The notes beneath the pieces were generated by a model, which ran no database searches, was not told the DNA's origin, and saw only the letters and a list, made by a program, of their open reading frames with translations. Positions 1 to 8,248 of a DNA stretch of 27,987 nt are shown here, piece by piece (position 1 is the stretch's first letter; each line of letters starts with the position of its first letter). Source of the DNA: Candidatus Saccharimonadota bacterium (GTDB lineage Bacteria; Patescibacteriota; Saccharimonadia; QS-5-54-17). A program made the position numbers and the translations under genes. The DNA is taken from the NCBI GenBank assembly GCA_007131065.1, contig SLRF01000021.1:1-27987 (forward strand), written 5' to 3'.

Positions 1-456
1 GAAACACTAAAAAATCCCGATGAACTAGATCGACTGAGCCAGCTAGTCGCACCGCATGAAAGCGTATATATTTGCGCCCAGCTAGAAGCCGAACTCGATG
101 GGCTAGAGCCAAGTGAACAGCTAGAAATGCTACGTGAATACGGACTAGATAAATCCGGACTAGAGCGCCTAGTTCAGACTTGCTTCTCCACACTACACTT
201 GCAGAGTTTCTTCACGGCTGGAGACAAAGAAGTAAAAGCCTGGACCATCCCCCAGGGCGCTTCCGCACCACAAGCAGCCGGCGCTATCCATACCGACTTC
301 CAACGAGGCTTTATTGCAGCAGAAGTTATCAACTGGAAGGATCTATTAGAGTCCGGCTCGCGGAGCAAGGCCAAGACGTTAGGCAAAGTGCGCACCGAGG
401 GTAAAGACTACCGCATGCAGGACGGCGACGTAGTTGAGTTTCGATTCAACGTATAG
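1..456 (+). CDS. ychF: Ribosome-binding ATPase YchF (OBG-like GTPase family), C-terminal part
   Basis: The frame is open from the first base, so the gene is cut by the window edge and the ATG at 127 is internal. The visible 151 residues cover the end of the coiled-coil region and the C-terminal TGS-like domain. The signature stretches FFTAGDKEVKAWTI, GAIHTDFQRGFIAAEV and GKDYRMQDGDVVEFRFNV match the YchF ending, which in this family closes on FRFNV. The nucleotide-binding domain lies off the window to the left. YchF/OLA1 proteins hydrolyse ATP and bind ribosomes, with roles in translation and stress. The stop at 454-456 faces the tlyA stop with only 7 bp between them. Confidence 0.95.
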   Translation, partial: ETLKNPDELDRLSQLVAPHESVYICAQLEAELDGLEPSEQLEMLREYGLDKSGLERLVQTCFSTLHLQSFFTAGDKEVKAWTIPQGASAPQAAGAIHTDFQRGFIAAEVINWKDLLESGSRSKAKTLGKVRTEGKDYRMQDGDVVEFRFNV

Positions 457-463
457 TTAAAAA

Positions 464-1189
464 TTACTGCGACTTAAGTAGATAGAAACGCTCGATATTG
501 CCCTTTGCCCCTGAAAGTTTCGAGTCGGCTTTGTCTATAACTGCATAGCTGTTACCTATCAACCACTGCTCGAAACTCTTGAGTATACGACGGCGCAAGG
601 TATCGTTCTTGATTACTCCTTTGTGCTTAGAGGCGTCCTTGACCCCTGCTTCAAACTGTGGCTTACACATGGCTACAGCTAAAGATTCTTGATGCAAGAA
701 CTGCTTTACATGTGGCAATACTTCGCGTAGCGATATAAAGGATACGTCTATCAATACTATATCGACCGCCTCCGGCAAATTAGCATCTCTTATATCGGTA
801 CGTTCCATAACTACAACCCGGGGATTCCCGCGTATTCGCTCATGCAACTGATGGGTACCAACGTCTACTGCATAGACTCGCTCTGCTCCCTGTTGCAGAG
901 CAAAATCGCTAAATCCACCGGTAGACGAACCGACATCGAGCACCTTTTTATCCTTGAAGTCCAGATTGAACTTTTCCGCCACCGAAGCCAGCTTCATGCC
1001 GGCACGAGAAACGAACTGTGGGCCCGACTTAACGGTTATATCCGCATCCTCTTCCACCTGCCAGCCTGGTTTATCGCGCCTGACACCTTCTACTTCTACC
1101 TTGCCCGCCATTATCAGTCGCTGAGCGATATTTCTACTCTCAAGCAGGCCTTTTTCGACTAATAGTACGTCCAGACGCTTCTTAGCCAC
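464..1189 (-). CDS. tlyA: TlyA family rRNA 2'-O-methyltransferase (S4 plus FtsJ-like domains)
   Basis: The 241-residue protein starts with an S4 RNA-binding domain (about 1-60, RLDVLLVEKGL) and continues with the family hallmark QFVSRAGMKL and a Rossmann methyltransferase domain with the SAM loop VLDVGSSTGGFSDF. TlyA enzymes methylate ribose 2'-OH groups of rRNA (C1409 of 16S and, in some species, C1920 of 23S) and affect capreomycin susceptibility; some homologues are called haemolysins. The start is GTG at 1187-1189, overlapping the upstream 2H phosphoesterase gene by 8 bp (GTGGCTAA), so the two are probably translationally coupled. Length is normal for the family. Which rRNA site is modified cannot be told from the sequence. 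Confidence 0.9.
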   Translation of the reverse strand: MAKKRLDVLLVEKGLLESRNIAQRLIMAGKVEVEGVRRDKPGWQVEEDADITVKSGPQFVSRAGMKLASVAEKFNLDFKDKKVLDVGSSTGGFSDFALQQGAERVYAVDVGTHQLHERIRGNPRVVVMERTDIRDANLPEAVDIVLIDVSFISLREVLPHVKQFLHQESLAVAMCKPQFEAGVKDASKHKGVIKNDTLRRRILKSFEQWLIGNSYAVIDKADSKLSGAKGNIERFYLLKSQ

Positions 1190-1628
1190 CTAAATCCACC
1201 TTGCTGATAATGCGTCTATACCCCTGACCTAGCGCCTCTACTAGATACAGTCTGTCGATACGCACTCTCTCACCGATCACTTCTTCGCTTCGCTCTGTTA
1301 TGTGCGGGCGAAAGCTCGCTCCGGTGTAGCGTCCTCGTATGCTCCATCCCCTTTTCTCTACTGATTTAAGCAACGAATCATGTAGCATCTGCAACTTACT
1401 GGTATTCTCGACCAGCCTAACTTGGAGTCCTCGCTGCCCGAAATGGTCACGGCCTCCGAAGCTCGCCTCGATCGGCGCCCATGAACTGTAATCACCTAGC
1501 ATCTCTACTGCTTCATCTTCATCTGTCGCCTCGAACCAAGGAAGTAATGTTAGATGCAAAGGCCAAGAGTCAAATTTCTCACCTTCCTCTTGTGGTTTAA
1601 GCATATAAACGATTAATAGTTCCTTCAT
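1182..1628 (-). CDS. 2'-5' RNA ligase-like 2H phosphoesterase
   Basis: The 148-residue protein carries both H-x-T signatures of the 2H phosphoesterase superfamily: HLTL (about residues 24-27, in a WPLHLTLLPWF context) and HITE (about 111-114, in FRPHITERS). The two histidines and threonines form the active site of LigT/ThpR-type enzymes, which open or form 2',3'-cyclic and 2'-5' phosphodiester bonds in RNA. The true substrate is not predictable. It sits between efp and tlyA, 30 bp from efp and overlapping tlyA, in what looks like one translation and RNA-modification transcript. No clear Shine-Dalgarno sequence precedes the ATG. Confidence 0.82.
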   Translation of the reverse strand: MKELLIVYMLKPQEEGEKFDSWPLHLTLLPWFEATDEDEAVEMLGDYSSWAPIEASFGGRDHFGQRGLQVRLVENTSKLQMLHDSLLKSVEKRGWSIRGRYTGASFRPHITERSEEVIGERVRIDRLYLVEALGQGYRRIISKVDLGG

Positions 1629-1658
1629 AATAAACGTTAACTTAAATACAACAATATC

Positions 1659-2219
1659 TTAAGAAAGTCGCTCGACATAGCTTCCATCCCGAGTATCTAC
1701 TCGTATCACATCTTCTTTCTCTACAAAAAGCGGTACACTGACAGTCCGTCCGGTCTCTACCTGGCAGTTTTTAGTGATATTACTAGCACTATCTCCTTTT
1801 ATGCCCGGTTCGGCGCTTACTACTTCTAAATCTACTTTTATCGGCAGTTCGATACCTATCAGCCGTTCATCCGAATATAGCAAGCTAACCTCGAATCCTT
1901 CCTTCATAAATCCTAGTTCGTGCTCAGCCATATCCCGAGGCATCGAGATCTGTTCGTAGTTATCGAGTCGAAGGAAATATACCGACTCTTGATCGCTATA
2001 TAGATACTCAGCATCTATCTTCTTGAGTTCGGCCGGGGTTATCTTGTCACTGCCTTTAAAGGTTTTTGACAGAGTGGATCCATCTTCAACGTTCTTCAGC
2101 TTAGTTCGAACTACTCCGCCACCTCGTGCCACACTGGAGTGACTATAATCCACCACTCTATAGATGGAACCGTCCAGCTCTATAAGAGTTCCCTTGCGCA
2201 GATCGGTTATGCCGTACAT
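1659..2219 (-). CDS. efp: Elongation factor P, with arginine at the loop tip
   Basis: This 186-residue protein has the full EF-P length: an N-terminal KOW-like domain (DLRKGTLIELDGSIYRVVDY), a central OB domain and a C-terminal OB domain ending near VDTRDGSYVERLS. EF-P binds between the ribosomal P and E sites and relieves stalling at polyproline. In the tip loop the usual K-P-G-K-G pattern reads S-V-A-R-G, placing Arg at residue 32, the position rhamnosylated by EarP in Pseudomonas-type EF-P. No EarP or EpmA/B gene is present in the window. The gene follows rpsR by 19 bp and probably belongs to the rpsF-ssb-rpsR transcript. A weak TAGGT lies just before the ATG. Confidence 0.96.
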   Translation of the reverse strand: MYGITDLRKGTLIELDGSIYRVVDYSHSSVARGGGVVRTKLKNVEDGSTLSKTFKGSDKITPAELKKIDAEYLYSDQESVYFLRLDNYEQISMPRDMAEHELGFMKEGFEVSLLYSDERLIGIELPIKVDLEVVSAEPGIKGDSASNITKNCQVETGRTVSVPLFVEKEDVIRVDTRDGSYVERLS

Positions 2220-2238
2220 AAAACCTACTTAAAGCTCT

Positions 2239-2433
2239 TTACTCCGCTACAAACGGAAGCAATGCTATGTGACGTGCCCTTTTTACAGCCCTGGCCAGTT
2301 CCTTCTGTTGCTTTTCACTCAGGCCACTTTTTCGGCGTGATTCTATCTGGCCAAACATATTGGTGTAGCGTTGCAAAGTCTTTATGTCTTTGTAATTAAA
2401 CTGTTTCGGCGCTCGGCCGTGTTTTTTAACCAT
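2239..2433 (-). CDS. rpsR: 30S ribosomal protein S18
   Basis: The 64-residue product shows the S18 core, with FNYKDIKTLQRYTNMFGQI and a basic ELARAVKRARHIALLPFV ending. S18 binds the 30S platform together with S6. The protein is a little shorter than the common 75-80 residues, with a short N-terminus and no zinc-binding cysteines. Its place as the third gene after rpsF and ssb is the classical order. An AAAGGG ribosome-binding site lies about 10 nt before the ATG. Confidence 0.97.
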   Translation of the reverse strand: MVKKHGRAPKQFNYKDIKTLQRYTNMFGQIESRRKSGLSEKQQKELARAVKRARHIALLPFVAE

Positions 2434-2477
2434 TCTTATATATCCCTTTCAAAAGTTAAAATTTAATGACACCGTCC

Positions 2478-2930
2478 CTAAAACGGTATTTCGCTCAAAT
2501 CGACATCATCCTCGAGGTCTTCTATCTGAGGCTCTTTGCTGGATGACTTCTTCTTGGCACTACTTTTCTCATCCGCAGGCGCAGGAGAATCGCCTCCAGG
2601 ACCGTCGAGGAAATTGATTTCACTGGCAACTATCTCTGTTTTGTAGTTCTTTTTGCCATCATCGCCTTCCCAAGATCTAGTCTGTAATCTACCAACTATC
2701 ATGACTCTTCGTCCTTTGCTCAGATACTGGTCTGCTAATTCAGCCAGTTTCGCCCAGGCCACTATGTTGTGGAAATCGGCCTGTTCTTGCTGTTCACCAT
2801 CCTGGTCTACCCAGACACGGTTAGTCGCTACTGCGAACGATGCTACGGAGCGCCCGCTGGAAGTGCTCCTAAGTTCAGGGTCGCGGGCAAGATTGCCCAC
2901 TAAGATTACTTGATTGAAACTACGAGCCAT
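2478..2930 (-). CDS. ssb: Single-stranded DNA-binding protein
   Basis: This 150-residue SSB has an N-terminal OB fold (about 1-110; RSFNQVILVGNLARDPELRS, then WAKLAELADQYLSKGRRVMIVGRL) and a flexible acidic, Ser/Lys-rich tail ending DLSEIPF, a variant of the D-D-D-I-P-F tip that recruits replication and repair enzymes. It coats single-stranded DNA as a tetramer. The ATG overlaps the end of rpsF by 11 bp, which keeps it coupled to S6 synthesis, as in many bacteria. Partners encoded nearby include DnaG, HolA and PolA. Confidence 0.97.
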   Translation of the reverse strand: MARSFNQVILVGNLARDPELRSTSSGRSVASFAVATNRVWVDQDGEQQEQADFHNIVAWAKLAELADQYLSKGRRVMIVGRLQTRSWEGDDGKKNYKTEIVASEINFLDGPGGDSPAPADEKSSAKKKSSSKEPQIEDLEDDVDLSEIPF

Positions 2931-3285
2931 CCTTCTCCTCCTTGGATTCTTGCTTTTCTTCCTTATCCTTAGATGTATCTTCCTCGCTATCGTCTTCTAT
3001 CGGTGCTTCATATAGCACTACCATGTGTCGTAATACTTCATCATTTAGCCGCAATGCCTGCTCTAATTCTTCTGCCTTGACTGGATCTAGGTCGATTACG
3101 AAAAAGTAATATACCGCGAAAGTCTGACTCTTGATAGGATATGCGAGCTTTCGCTTGCCCCACTCGTCTTTCTTAACTACCTTTGCGCCTACTTGTTTGA
3201 AAGCACCCTCTAGGCGCTCCAGGGGTGGCTTAAGATCTATCTCTAGATCTGGATGCAGTAGTACTGCTACTTCGTATTGCTTCAT
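2920..3285 (-). CDS. rpsF: 30S ribosomal protein S6
   Basis: The product has 121 residues. Residues 1-95 form the S6 ferredoxin-like fold (YEVAVLLHPDLE, then WGKRKLAYPIKSQTFAVYYFFVIDL). The last 25 or so residues are a highly charged Glu/Lys/Asp/Ser tail, of the kind that takes up oligoglutamate in E. coli S6. S6 forms a heterodimer with S18 on the 30S platform. It is the first gene of rpsF-ssb-rpsR, with a strong AAGGAG ribosome-binding site, a sigma-70 promoter at 3374-3401 and a stable leader hairpin between them that is a candidate for S6:S18 feedback. Confidence 0.97.
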   Translation of the reverse strand: MKQYEVAVLLHPDLEIDLKPPLERLEGAFKQVGAKVVKKDEWGKRKLAYPIKSQTFAVYYFFVIDLDPVKAEELEQALRLNDEVLRHMVVLYEAPIEDDSEEDTSKDKEEKQESKEEKDGS

Positions 3286-3308
3286 GTCTCTCCTTCCTAT
3301 GGACTTCG

Positions 3309-3345
3309 CCCCGCACCTGAAATCACTTAACGAAAAGGTGTGGGG
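3309..3345 (-). promoter_or_regulatory. rpsF leader hairpin, candidate S6:S18 autoregulatory element
   Basis: Two 10-nt arms (3309-3318 and 3336-3345) pair with one G-U and a 17-nt loop. On the minus strand they read CCCCACACCT and AGGTGCGGGG. The hairpin lies inside the rpsF 5' leader, about 24 nt before the start codon, with the ribosome-binding site just downstream. Many bacteria regulate rpsF through an S6:S18-binding leader RNA, so position and size fit. The diagnostic CCG bulge of the known motif was not confidently placed, so the function is inferred. No U-run follows, which argues against a simple terminator. Confidence 0.5.
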
Positions 3346-3373
3346 AGAAAGGTTAAAAATATATCAAATACTT

Positions 3374-3401
3374 ATTATAACAGATGCGGAGCTAGTTTCA
3401 A
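3374..3401 (-). promoter_or_regulatory. Sigma-70 promoter for rpsF-ssb-rpsR
   Basis: On the minus strand TTGAAA (3401-3396) is followed by a 16-nt spacer and a perfect TATAAT (3379-3374). Transcription would start near 3367, giving a leader of about 80 nt that contains the 3309-3345 hairpin. The -35 box overlaps the stop codon of the upstream rodZ-like gene, so the ribosomal operon has its own promoter despite its compact position. Confidence 0.75.
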
Positions 3402-4039
3402 TCCTCGCCCGCAACTATTACTACTGTCCGCTCGACTCGGGTAGTCCTACCTAGTGTACTGCTCGCCTCTATATCCAATGTATACACCCCTTCTCTGAGC
3501 GATAGCGGTAATCTAAAGCTGCCGTCGTCCCCAACCAGAACACTCTGACCGTCTATAGTTACCTCCGACCCCGAGCTGGTGGTGCCGATGATTTCAAATT
3601 CTCCCCCCGGTATCACTTGGTTATCGACAGGAGAGTCTACGCTTAGCTGTGGATTCCCGGCCAACGTCATGACTTGATAGGATAGATATCCTATCAAACC
3701 ACCTATTATCACTACTACCAGCGCCTGCATAAGTAAGCTACTAGTCACTATTGGTGCATGTATTTTCCTGTGCAGTCGCAACGTTCGTCTCTTATCAACT
3801 TTCTCGTCAGCTTCGGTAATCTTCTTCATTTCACTACTGGAGATACCTAGATACCGGGCATAGTTACGTACTTTACCGACAAGGTATGCATCGCTGTACT
3901 TGCTGGTGAGTTCTCCAGACTCTAGACCTTTAATGAATTCTACGCTCAGACCGGTATCAGAAGCGGCGTCCTCTATCGAGATACCGGCATCATGGCGCTT
4001 ATGGCGAACTAATTTGGCCAGCTCTTCGCTATAAATCAT
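3398..4039 (-). CDS. RodZ-like membrane protein: helix-turn-helix, one TM, Ig-like domain
   Basis: The 213-residue protein begins with an Xre/HTH_25-type helix-turn-helix (about 1-70; LAKLVRHKRHDAGISIEDAA, GLSVEFIKGLESGEL). A basic linker follows, then one membrane span (about 105-128, LMQALVVVIIGGLIGYLSYQV) and an outer domain beginning VDSPVDNQVIPGGEFEIIGTT that looks like an Ig or glucodextranase-B fold. This is the plan of RodZ, the bitopic partner of MreB in rod-shape control, and of related anchored proteins in lineages without MreB. Its start overlaps the end of ftsK by 11 bp, tying it to a division gene. Whether MreB exists in this organism cannot be judged here. Confidence 0.75.
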   Translation of the reverse strand: MIYSEELAKLVRHKRHDAGISIEDAASDTGLSVEFIKGLESGELTSKYSDAYLVGKVRNYARYLGISSSEMKKITEADEKVDKRRTLRLHRKIHAPIVTSSLLMQALVVVIIGGLIGYLSYQVMTLAGNPQLSVDSPVDNQVIPGGEFEIIGTTSSGSEVTIDGQSVLVGDDGSFRLPLSLREGVYTLDIEASSTLGRTTRVERTVVIVAGED

Positions 4040-6170
4040 TTTCCGTAGATATCTCGCTCATGTCCCGTACTAGAACATCGCGTGGTCTGGATCCGTCGGG
4101 TCCTGACACTATACCCTGCTCCTCTAGCATATCTAGCAAGCGCGCGGCTCGAGAGTACCCTACCCGCAAGCGCCGCTGTATCAATGAAGCCGAAGCTTTA
4201 CCGGACTCTACGACTAGCCTGGCCGCGTCCATAAACAGGTCGTCGTCAGCATCATCTATATCTCCCAGTGCGTTTGCGCCACCGCCTATCTTGACCTTCT
4301 GATTCATTACTTCGTCGTTATACTGCGGTTCGCGCGCCTCCCGCAAGAAATCGGTCACTTCTCTGACTTCCTTCTCATTTACGAATACACCTTGAGTACG
4401 TCGTGGCTTAATGAATTCCGGCGCAATATAGAGCATATCGCCGTTGCCCAGCAATTTCTCTGCTCCTGCTCTATCGATAATGGTCCTTGAGTCCACCTGG
4501 GAAACGGTAGAAAAGCTGATTCGTGCAGGAACGTTAGCTTTAATCAGCCCGGTTATAACATTAACACTCGGTCGTTGCGTAGCCAGTACCAGGTGTATCC
4601 CGGTGGCACGCGACTTCTGCGCTAGGCGGACTATCAAGCTCTCGACATCCTGGGCCGCTAGCATCATCAAATCCGCCATCTCATCTATTACGATTACGAT
4701 ATAAGGCATGTGCTCATCAGTCTGAGATGAGTTGTACTCGGTGATATTGCGTTTGCCCAGCTCGGCAAATACACTGTAGCGCCGATCCATCTCGGCTACC
4801 GCCCACTTAAGGGCCGATATTGTCTTCTCCGGATCAGTAATAACCGGACTTAACAGATGCGGAATATCACGGTACAGACTCAACTCCACCTGCTTGGGAT
4901 CCACCAATATAAGCTTGAGGTCGGCCGGAGAATTCCGGTACAGCAGACTCATCAAGAATGCATTAATCATCACCGATTTACCAGATCCGGTTGCACCGGC
5001 TACTAGTAAATGTGGCATCTTCGATAGGTCAGCTATCTCGGGATTGCCGGCTACGCCACGCCCCAGTATGAAATTCAGCGAACCTTTGCTCTTCCTCCAC
5101 TCCTCAGACTGCAAGATCTCCCGCATGCGTACTATCGCCGCCTTTTCATTGGGCACTTCTATACCTACTGCGCTTTTCCCGGGGATAGGAGCCTCGACAC
5201 GCAAGCTCTGTGCCGCTAAATTAAGCGCTAAGTTATGCTCTAGTTCGGTAATCTTACTTAGCTTTACGCCGCTAGCTGGACGCAGAGTGTACTGAGTGAC
5301 GGTTGGGCCGATGTTGACCTCTTCCATCTCAACATTTACACCGAAACTACTAAGGGTTTCCTGGATTAATTCCGCCTTCTCTTCTGGCTTACCGGCACTT
5401 GCTTTACCCTGTTTGTCTTCTAGCAGGTCCACTGAGGGTAATGTCCAATCCGGATCGTTACTGGCGGTCAACACTTCAGACTCAGAACTATCACTCTTAC
5501 TCGAACCGCCCGACGCATTCGATTTATCCAAAGGTACTTTGGCGTTTATCTTCATCTTTGCCGGTTTCGACTCTTCTCCTGAAAGCTGAGTAGCAAAATC
5601 ATCGGTTTCGCTTGGTGAAAGCTTCATCCATAGCTGTTTTATGGCTCCAACTACCTGGCTAAGCGTTATATTCGCAGCCAATAATGCACCGATTACAATC
5701 GCCGAAGCCAGCCCTATCAACGCACCGACTCGGCTCAGAAGAGCGGCAAAGCCACTTCCCACCCAAAAACCTAGCACTCCGCCTCCCATGCCACTTCGAG
5801 CGTCGGCAAATGCCTCTACATCGCTCGTCAAACTGAGAAGCCCCGCTAGAGCCAACACCACTATCAATAAACCGCTATAGTGAATTAGGTGGAACTCTCT
5901 AGTTTTAGCTAGGAATATACGTATCGCCACATATATCAAAGCTATCGGTAATATGTATACCACTCCGCCAAAAAGCCATTTTAGTCCGCTTACCAACGAG
6001 TCGGTAAGTACGCCTCCTGCGAAGAATACCGCTATCAACAGCAGAACCCCCAGAGTTAATACCCCTACCGCAACCACTTCACGGCCTACGCCGGGGGCTA
6101 ACTTAGCCTCTTTCGCCTTATCAGAAGAGGCTTTGCTCTTTTTTGCTTTTTTCTTGGTAGATTTTCCCAT
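4029..6170 (-). CDS. ftsK: DNA translocase FtsK/SpoIIIE
   Basis: The 713-residue product has a lysine-rich N-terminus, four hydrophobic segments between about 30 and 190, a short linker (about 190-265), and the FtsK motor: alpha domain (TVTQYTLRPASGVKLSKI), Walker A GATGSGKS near residue 395, Walker B VIVIDEMADLMM. A C-terminal winged-helix gamma domain (about 645-700, SASLIQRRLRVGYSRAARLLDML) reads polarity sequences on the chromosome. FtsK pumps DNA through the closing septum. The length is SpoIIIE-like, without the long linker of E. coli FtsK. No Shine-Dalgarno precedes the ATG; instead TATACT lies 6 nt upstream, the spacing expected for a leaderless transcript. Confidence 0.96.
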   Translation of the reverse strand: MGKSTKKKAKKSKASSDKAKEAKLAPGVGREVVAVGVLTLGVLLLIAVFFAGGVLTDSLVSGLKWLFGGVVYILPIALIYVAIRIFLAKTREFHLIHYSGLLIVVLALAGLLSLTSDVEAFADARSGMGGGVLGFWVGSGFAALLSRVGALIGLASAIVIGALLAANITLSQVVGAIKQLWMKLSPSETDDFATQLSGEESKPAKMKINAKVPLDKSNASGGSSKSDSSESEVLTASNDPDWTLPSVDLLEDKQGKASAGKPEEKAELIQETLSSFGVNVEMEEVNIGPTVTQYTLRPASGVKLSKITELEHNLALNLAAQSLRVEAPIPGKSAVGIEVPNEKAAIVRMREILQSEEWRKSKGSLNFILGRGVAGNPEIADLSKMPHLLVAGATGSGKSVMINAFLMSLLYRNSPADLKLILVDPKQVELSLYRDIPHLLSPVITDPEKTISALKWAVAEMDRRYSVFAELGKRNITEYNSSQTDEHMPYIVIVIDEMADLMMLAAQDVESLIVRLAQKSRATGIHLVLATQRPSVNVITGLIKANVPARISFSTVSQVDSRTIIDRAGAEKLLGNGDMLYIAPEFIKPRRTQGVFVNEKEVREVTDFLREAREPQYNDEVMNQKVKIGGGANALGDIDDADDDLFMDAARLVVESGKASASLIQRRLRVGYSRAARLLDMLEEQGIVSGPDGSRPRDVLVRDMSEISTENDL

Positions 6171-6176
6171 AGGAAC

Positions 6177-6182
6177 AGTATA
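6177..6182 (-). promoter_or_regulatory. -10 box directly before ftsK, probable leaderless start
   Basis: TATACT on the minus strand ends 6 nt before the ftsK ATG, so transcription would begin at or next to the A of the start codon. The sequence between (GTTCCT) has no Shine-Dalgarno. No good -35 box is seen at 16-18 nt spacing, and the gap to rnj is only 50 bp. The same TATACT-N6-ATG arrangement occurs before dnaG. Confidence 0.5.
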
Positions 6183-6220
6183 TCGTTTTTAACCTATCAA
6201 CTCTATGGTGGAGGCGATAT

Positions 6221-8224
6221 TTAGTTCTTTCGCTGCTGTTGTTGCTTTTGCTGCTGAGGCTTTTTGGCGTTTCTGCCACCGCCTTGCTTGGAGCCGCCTC
6301 CCCCGACCATGTTGACTACCGGTATCACCATAGGTGCCCGCTGAGTCTCATGATAGAGAAAACTACTGGCCTCATCGCGTAGTTCCTGCTTGAACTGCTT
6401 GAGATCGCTCCGGCGTATTCGCTTGTTGGCAAAATCACGAAGCTGATCGCGCAGGGCCCCCACTAGATCAGAGCGCTCTTGCATATGTATGAATCCACGC
6501 GATATGACATCCGGACTGCTAAGCAGGCGTTTACTCTGCTTATCGACAGTCAGTATCACAACTACGATGCCGTCATCGGACATCAGCAACCTGTCCTTTA
6601 TGACAAGGTTTGGCACCAATGCACCGGTCTGATCGACCAGTATGGACCCCGCTGGAACTGAGCCGTCCTGACGCATCTTGCCTTTATCGTCGAATTCTAG
6701 CACATCTCCATTGTCTATTAGCGCTACTCTGTCCTGGTCGATGCCGGCACTTTTAGCTATCTCGATATAGCGTTTACGGTGTACGAACGGGCCGTGATTG
6801 GGCATGACATACTTCGGTGTCGTCATCTCTAACATCTCTTTTAGCTCATCACGGTTACCGTGCCCGGATACGTGCAATGGTCCACATCCGTCCAGTTCAT
6901 GAGTGCGATGTCGGAACACGCTGGCTCCGGTACGCATCAATCTATCGACATTATCCATCACAGCTACTTCGTTGCCGGGGATAGGGTTCGAACTGAGAAT
7001 TATAGTATCGGACTCCTTGAGCTTTACGTGGTTGTGAGAGCCCATGCTCATGCGTTGCAAGGCGGCGTTAGGCTCACCTTGAGATCCAGTACAGATGACT
7101 GTTACGTCTCCGTCGTCGAGATTGGATATATCCTTCATCGGCACGATAGTACCCTGCGGTATCTTCATATAGCCTAGCTTGAAAGCTAGCTCTACCGTCG
7201 CCAGCATACTGCGTCCATCTATAGCCACCTTGCGCCCACTCTCAACAGAAGCGTTGAGGATCATCTGAATGCGGTTAATGTTACTAGAAAAGCTAGAAAC
7301 TATCACCCTGCCTCTAGATTGGTGCAGTATGTCATGGAAGCTTTGTTCCAAGGTATGCTCGGTCGGTGTCCTACCGGGAGCTTCGGTATTAGTGCTCTCC
7401 GTTAGAAGTAGCAGCACTTCATCTCTTCCAAGTTCTTTCAGTCTGTCTAGGTCGGTCGGATGCTGATCGAGTGGTTCAGGATCCAGGCGGAAGTCTCCGG
7501 TGTGGATAATACGTCCTACCGGAGTATCGATTACTACTGCCGAAGAATCCGGTATCGAGTGAGTTACTCGCACCAACTCTACGAAGAAAGGTCCGACTTT
7601 CAGGCGCTCGTGGTTATCGATATTCATAGGAACCGACTCTGGTTCATAATCTATCTCCATGTCGCTGTCTTTTATCTGCTTCTCTACCATTCCAAGAGTG
7701 AAAGTCGAGCCATATATCGGCGCCGGTATCTTCGGTAACACAAAAGGCGTACCGCCTATATGGTCCAGATGGCCATGGGTAAATACATACCCGCGTATCT
7801 TGTGTTTTATCGACTCTAAGTAGGTGATGTCGTTGACCGCGTAATTGATTCCCGGCAGATCTACGCCAAGCCCGAAGCCGCAGTCGATAACTAGCGCGTC
7901 GTTGCCGTACTCGATTACCGTCATGTTCTTGTTTCCTACCTCGTCTTGGCCACCGATAGGTATCACCTTTAGTTTCGGCGTACCCGTATCCAACTGGTTA
8001 GCCTGTTTTTGCTTCATAGCTAGTCTAGCTTTATCCGCATCGCTTACGACGTCGTCGAAACCGGCCTGTCGATGAGCGTCGTCTTGATTACGCCGCAGCT
8101 CTCGTTCTGCCGCTCGAGAATTTCGCTTAGACGAATGTTGCGGGCGATTGCCGTTCTGCTTGTTGTTATTACCGCCGTTGTTGTTGCGTTTTTTGTTATT
8201 GTTGTTGTTCTTATTATCTGACAT
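6221..8224 (-). CDS. rnj: Ribonuclease J
   Basis: The protein has 667 residues, about 110 more than typical RNase J. The metallo-beta-lactamase/beta-CASP core begins near residue 80 (KLKVIPIGGQDEVGNKNMTVIEYGNDALVIDCGFG) and contains the zinc motif THGHLDHIGG, SSFSSNINRIQ of the beta-CASP domain, and HVSGHGNRDELKEML. RNase J has 5'-3' exonuclease and endonuclease activity in mRNA decay and rRNA processing. The extra length is an N-terminal Asn-rich basic tail (residues 1-70) and a Gly/Lys/Gln-rich C-terminus, both likely disordered and RNA-binding. A strong AAGGAG precedes the ATG, and the gene lies 24 bp after the glycosylase gene, in the same transcript as pnp. Confidence 0.96.
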   Translation of the reverse strand: MSDNKNNNNNKKRNNNGGNNNKQNGNRPQHSSKRNSRAAERELRRNQDDAHRQAGFDDVVSDADKARLAMKQKQANQLDTGTPKLKVIPIGGQDEVGNKNMTVIEYGNDALVIDCGFGLGVDLPGINYAVNDITYLESIKHKIRGYVFTHGHLDHIGGTPFVLPKIPAPIYGSTFTLGMVEKQIKDSDMEIDYEPESVPMNIDNHERLKVGPFFVELVRVTHSIPDSSAVVIDTPVGRIIHTGDFRLDPEPLDQHPTDLDRLKELGRDEVLLLLTESTNTEAPGRTPTEHTLEQSFHDILHQSRGRVIVSSFSSNINRIQMILNASVESGRKVAIDGRSMLATVELAFKLGYMKIPQGTIVPMKDISNLDDGDVTVICTGSQGEPNAALQRMSMGSHNHVKLKESDTIILSSNPIPGNEVAVMDNVDRLMRTGASVFRHRTHELDGCGPLHVSGHGNRDELKEMLEMTTPKYVMPNHGPFVHRKRYIEIAKSAGIDQDRVALIDNGDVLEFDDKGKMRQDGSVPAGSILVDQTGALVPNLVIKDRLLMSDDGIVVVILTVDKQSKRLLSSPDVISRGFIHMQERSDLVGALRDQLRDFANKRIRRSDLKQFKQELRDEASSFLYHETQRAPMVIPVVNMVGGGGSKQGGGRNAKKPQQQKQQQQRKN

Positions 8225-8248
8225 ATTTTCTCCTTATTTAGTTAAAAT

